Below, piece by piece: positions 63,212 through 64,000 of a stretch of 64,000 nucleotides of DNA (its first letter is position 1; every line of letters starts with the position of its first letter). Source of the DNA: Caldicellulosiruptor hydrothermalis 108 (GTDB lineage Bacteria; Bacillota; Thermoanaerobacteria; Caldicellulosiruptorales; Caldicellulosiruptoraceae). The notes beneath the pieces were generated by a model that saw only the letters and a program-made list of their open reading frames with translations, was not told the origin of the DNA and did not search any database. The translations under genes were made by a program, and so were the position numbers. The stretch spans positions 1,189,001 through 1,253,000 of the forward strand of contig NC_014652.1 of assembly GCF_000166355.1 (NCBI RefSeq), in the 5' to 3' direction.

Positions 63212-63934
63212 TTGGACAAAGCTATAAAAATTGAAAGACTTACAAAGAAATTCGGTAGCTTTGTTGCGGTGAATAATATTTCATTTGAGGTTCCAAAGGG
63301 TTGTATTTTTGGACTGCTCGGACCTAATGGCTCTGGGAAAACCACAACTATAAAAATAATCTGCGGAGTATTAAGAGCTACAGAGGGTTATGTTGAAGTT
63401 CTTGGGAAGGATGCTTCAAAATACCCTGAAGAGGTAAGACAAAATATTGGGTATGTTTCTCAAAAATTTAGTTTGTATGAGGATTTGACGATTGAAGAGA
63501 ACATCAATTTTTATGGAGCTGTGTATGGTCTTTCAAAAAACGAAATTGAGACAAAAAAGAAACAACTTGTAAAGCTTTTCAAATTTGAAGGTAGAGAAAA
63601 GTCTCAAGTCAGTACCTTATCCGGCGGAATGAAACAAAAACTTGCTTTTGCATGTGCCACACTGCACAATCCGCAAATCCTAATTTTGGATGAGCCCACA
63701 GCAGGAGTTGACCCCATTTCAAGAAAGGAATATTGGGAAATGATAAAATTTTTTTCAAACAGCGGTGTGACAGTGCTTGTAACAACCCATTATATGGACG
63801 AGGCAGAAAGATGTGATGTTGTTGCATTTATGTTCAATGGAATTTTAAAAGAGATTGACACACCTTATAATGTAAAGAAAAAGTATATGTCTGACAGCAT
63901 AGAGGATGTCTTTGTGAAGGTATTTTCTGAGTAA
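63212..63934 (+). CDS. ABC-2-type efflux ATPase (YbhF/CcmA-like)
   Basis: About 240 residues, one complete ABC domain: Walker A GPNGSGKTT (about 37-45), Q-loop YVSQKFSLYEDLTIEENINFYGAVYGL, signature LSGGMKQKL, Walker B ILILDEPTAGVDP and H-loop VTTHYMDEAERCD. AGGTGAAGG is 5-6 nt from TTG 63212 and touches GTG 63200, so TTG is preferred. It energises export by the permease whose gene begins at 63964. Confidence 0.92.
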   Translation: MDKAIKIERLTKKFGSFVAVNNISFEVPKGCIFGLLGPNGSGKTTTIKIICGVLRATEGYVEVLGKDASKYPEEVRQNIGYVSQKFSLYEDLTIEENINFYGAVYGLSKNEIETKKKQLVKLFKFEGREKSQVSTLSGGMKQKLAFACATLHNPQILILDEPTAGVDPISRKEYWEMIKFFSNSGVTVLVTTHYMDEAERCDVVAFMFNGILKEIDTPYNVKKKYMSDSIEDVFVKVFSE

Positions 63935-63963
63935 AAGTGTTCAAAAAGAGGTGTTAGTTTGCT

Positions 63964-64000
63964 ATGAGAGGATTCTCAGCAAGAAGGTTCTTTGCTATTG
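63964..64000 (+). CDS. Start of an ABC-2 permease gene, cut by the window edge
   Basis: Only 12 codons are present, reading M-R-G-F-S-A-R-R-F-F-A-I, with GAGGTG 10 nt before the ATG. Position after the ATPase gene and the basic N-terminus fit the cytoplasmic start of a YhhJ/YbhS-like ABC-2 permease. Confidence 0.6.
   Translation, partial: MRGFSARRFFAI

Overview
The window is 64 kb of an A+T-rich, low-GC Gram-positive (Firmicutes) chromosome. The plant-polysaccharide hydrolases at the left end, the hrcA-grpE-dnaK-dnaJ locus with CIRCE, the L10-leader-controlled ribosomal genes, frequent TTG starts after strong Shine-Dalgarno sites and the overall protein character point to a thermophilic anaerobe, most likely Caldicellulosiruptor or a close relative. 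That assignment is inference from protein character, not from a database search.

Layout. 1-2.6 kb: the end of a GH26 beta-mannanase gene (cut by the window edge) converging on a GH28 pectinase gene. 2.7-4.6 kb: a decayed locus in which a stand-alone TnpB (IS200/IS605-type) element sits between the two ends of a minus-strand gene. 4.7-8.8 kb: PhzF-like isomerase, a CopZ-type metallochaperone, a flavin reductase and an exported oligoendopeptidase. 8.9-11.8 kb: an iron-uptake unit (Fur box, feoA, feoB, a 47-residue Cys-rich protein, fur). 11.8-17.6 kb: CBM-like protein, SleB-like hydrolase, D,D-carboxypeptidase, tRNA-Pro, glycosyltransferase, pseudouridine synthase and CapA-like protein. 17.6-31.6 kb: a long plus-strand run with lepA, hemW, hrcA-grpE-dnaK, dnaJ-prmA-rsmE, a cysteine desulfurase plus thiI (s4U8 in tRNA), rluB and an M29 aminopeptidase. 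32-39.2 kb: minus-strand asnB and carA-carB-argF (asparagine, carbamoyl phosphate, citrulline). 39.3-42.6 kb: tRNA-Ser, ispE, a GntR regulator, a nucleotidyltransferase, a DUF1858 protein, tRNA-Gly and tRNA-Thr. 42.7-46.3 kb: rpmG-secE-nusG-rplK-rplA-[L10 leader]-rplJ-rplL, ending in a terminator and not followed by rpoB. 46.4-56.4 kb: a small helical protein, a heterodimeric ABC exporter, a Ca2+-type P-ATPase, a CoA-disulfide reductase-rhodanese fusion, ispD and a P-loop/Asp23 fusion. 56.4-60.7 kb: a DUF6062 protein, a Lon-like protease, a nitroreductase and a YjbQ protein. 60.7-61.3 kb: five tRNAs (Leu, Leu, fMet, Met, Glu). 61.4-64 kb: a TetR-controlled efflux operon (HlyD-like lipoprotein, ABC ATPase, start of an ABC-2 permease) running off the right edge.

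Most of the window is housekeeping. The most distinctive parts are the TnpB element with a displaced RuvC-II glutamate and a readable guide at its right end, the feo operon with its small Cys-rich protein and internal fur promoter, rluB with no canonical start codon at its conserved N-terminus, a P-loop/Asp23 fusion, and a DUF6062 protein built from two Cys/His repeats. I found no CRISPR array, prophage or integrase. Boundaries were read by eye; where a start differs from the longest open frame, the ribosome-binding site used to choose it is given.
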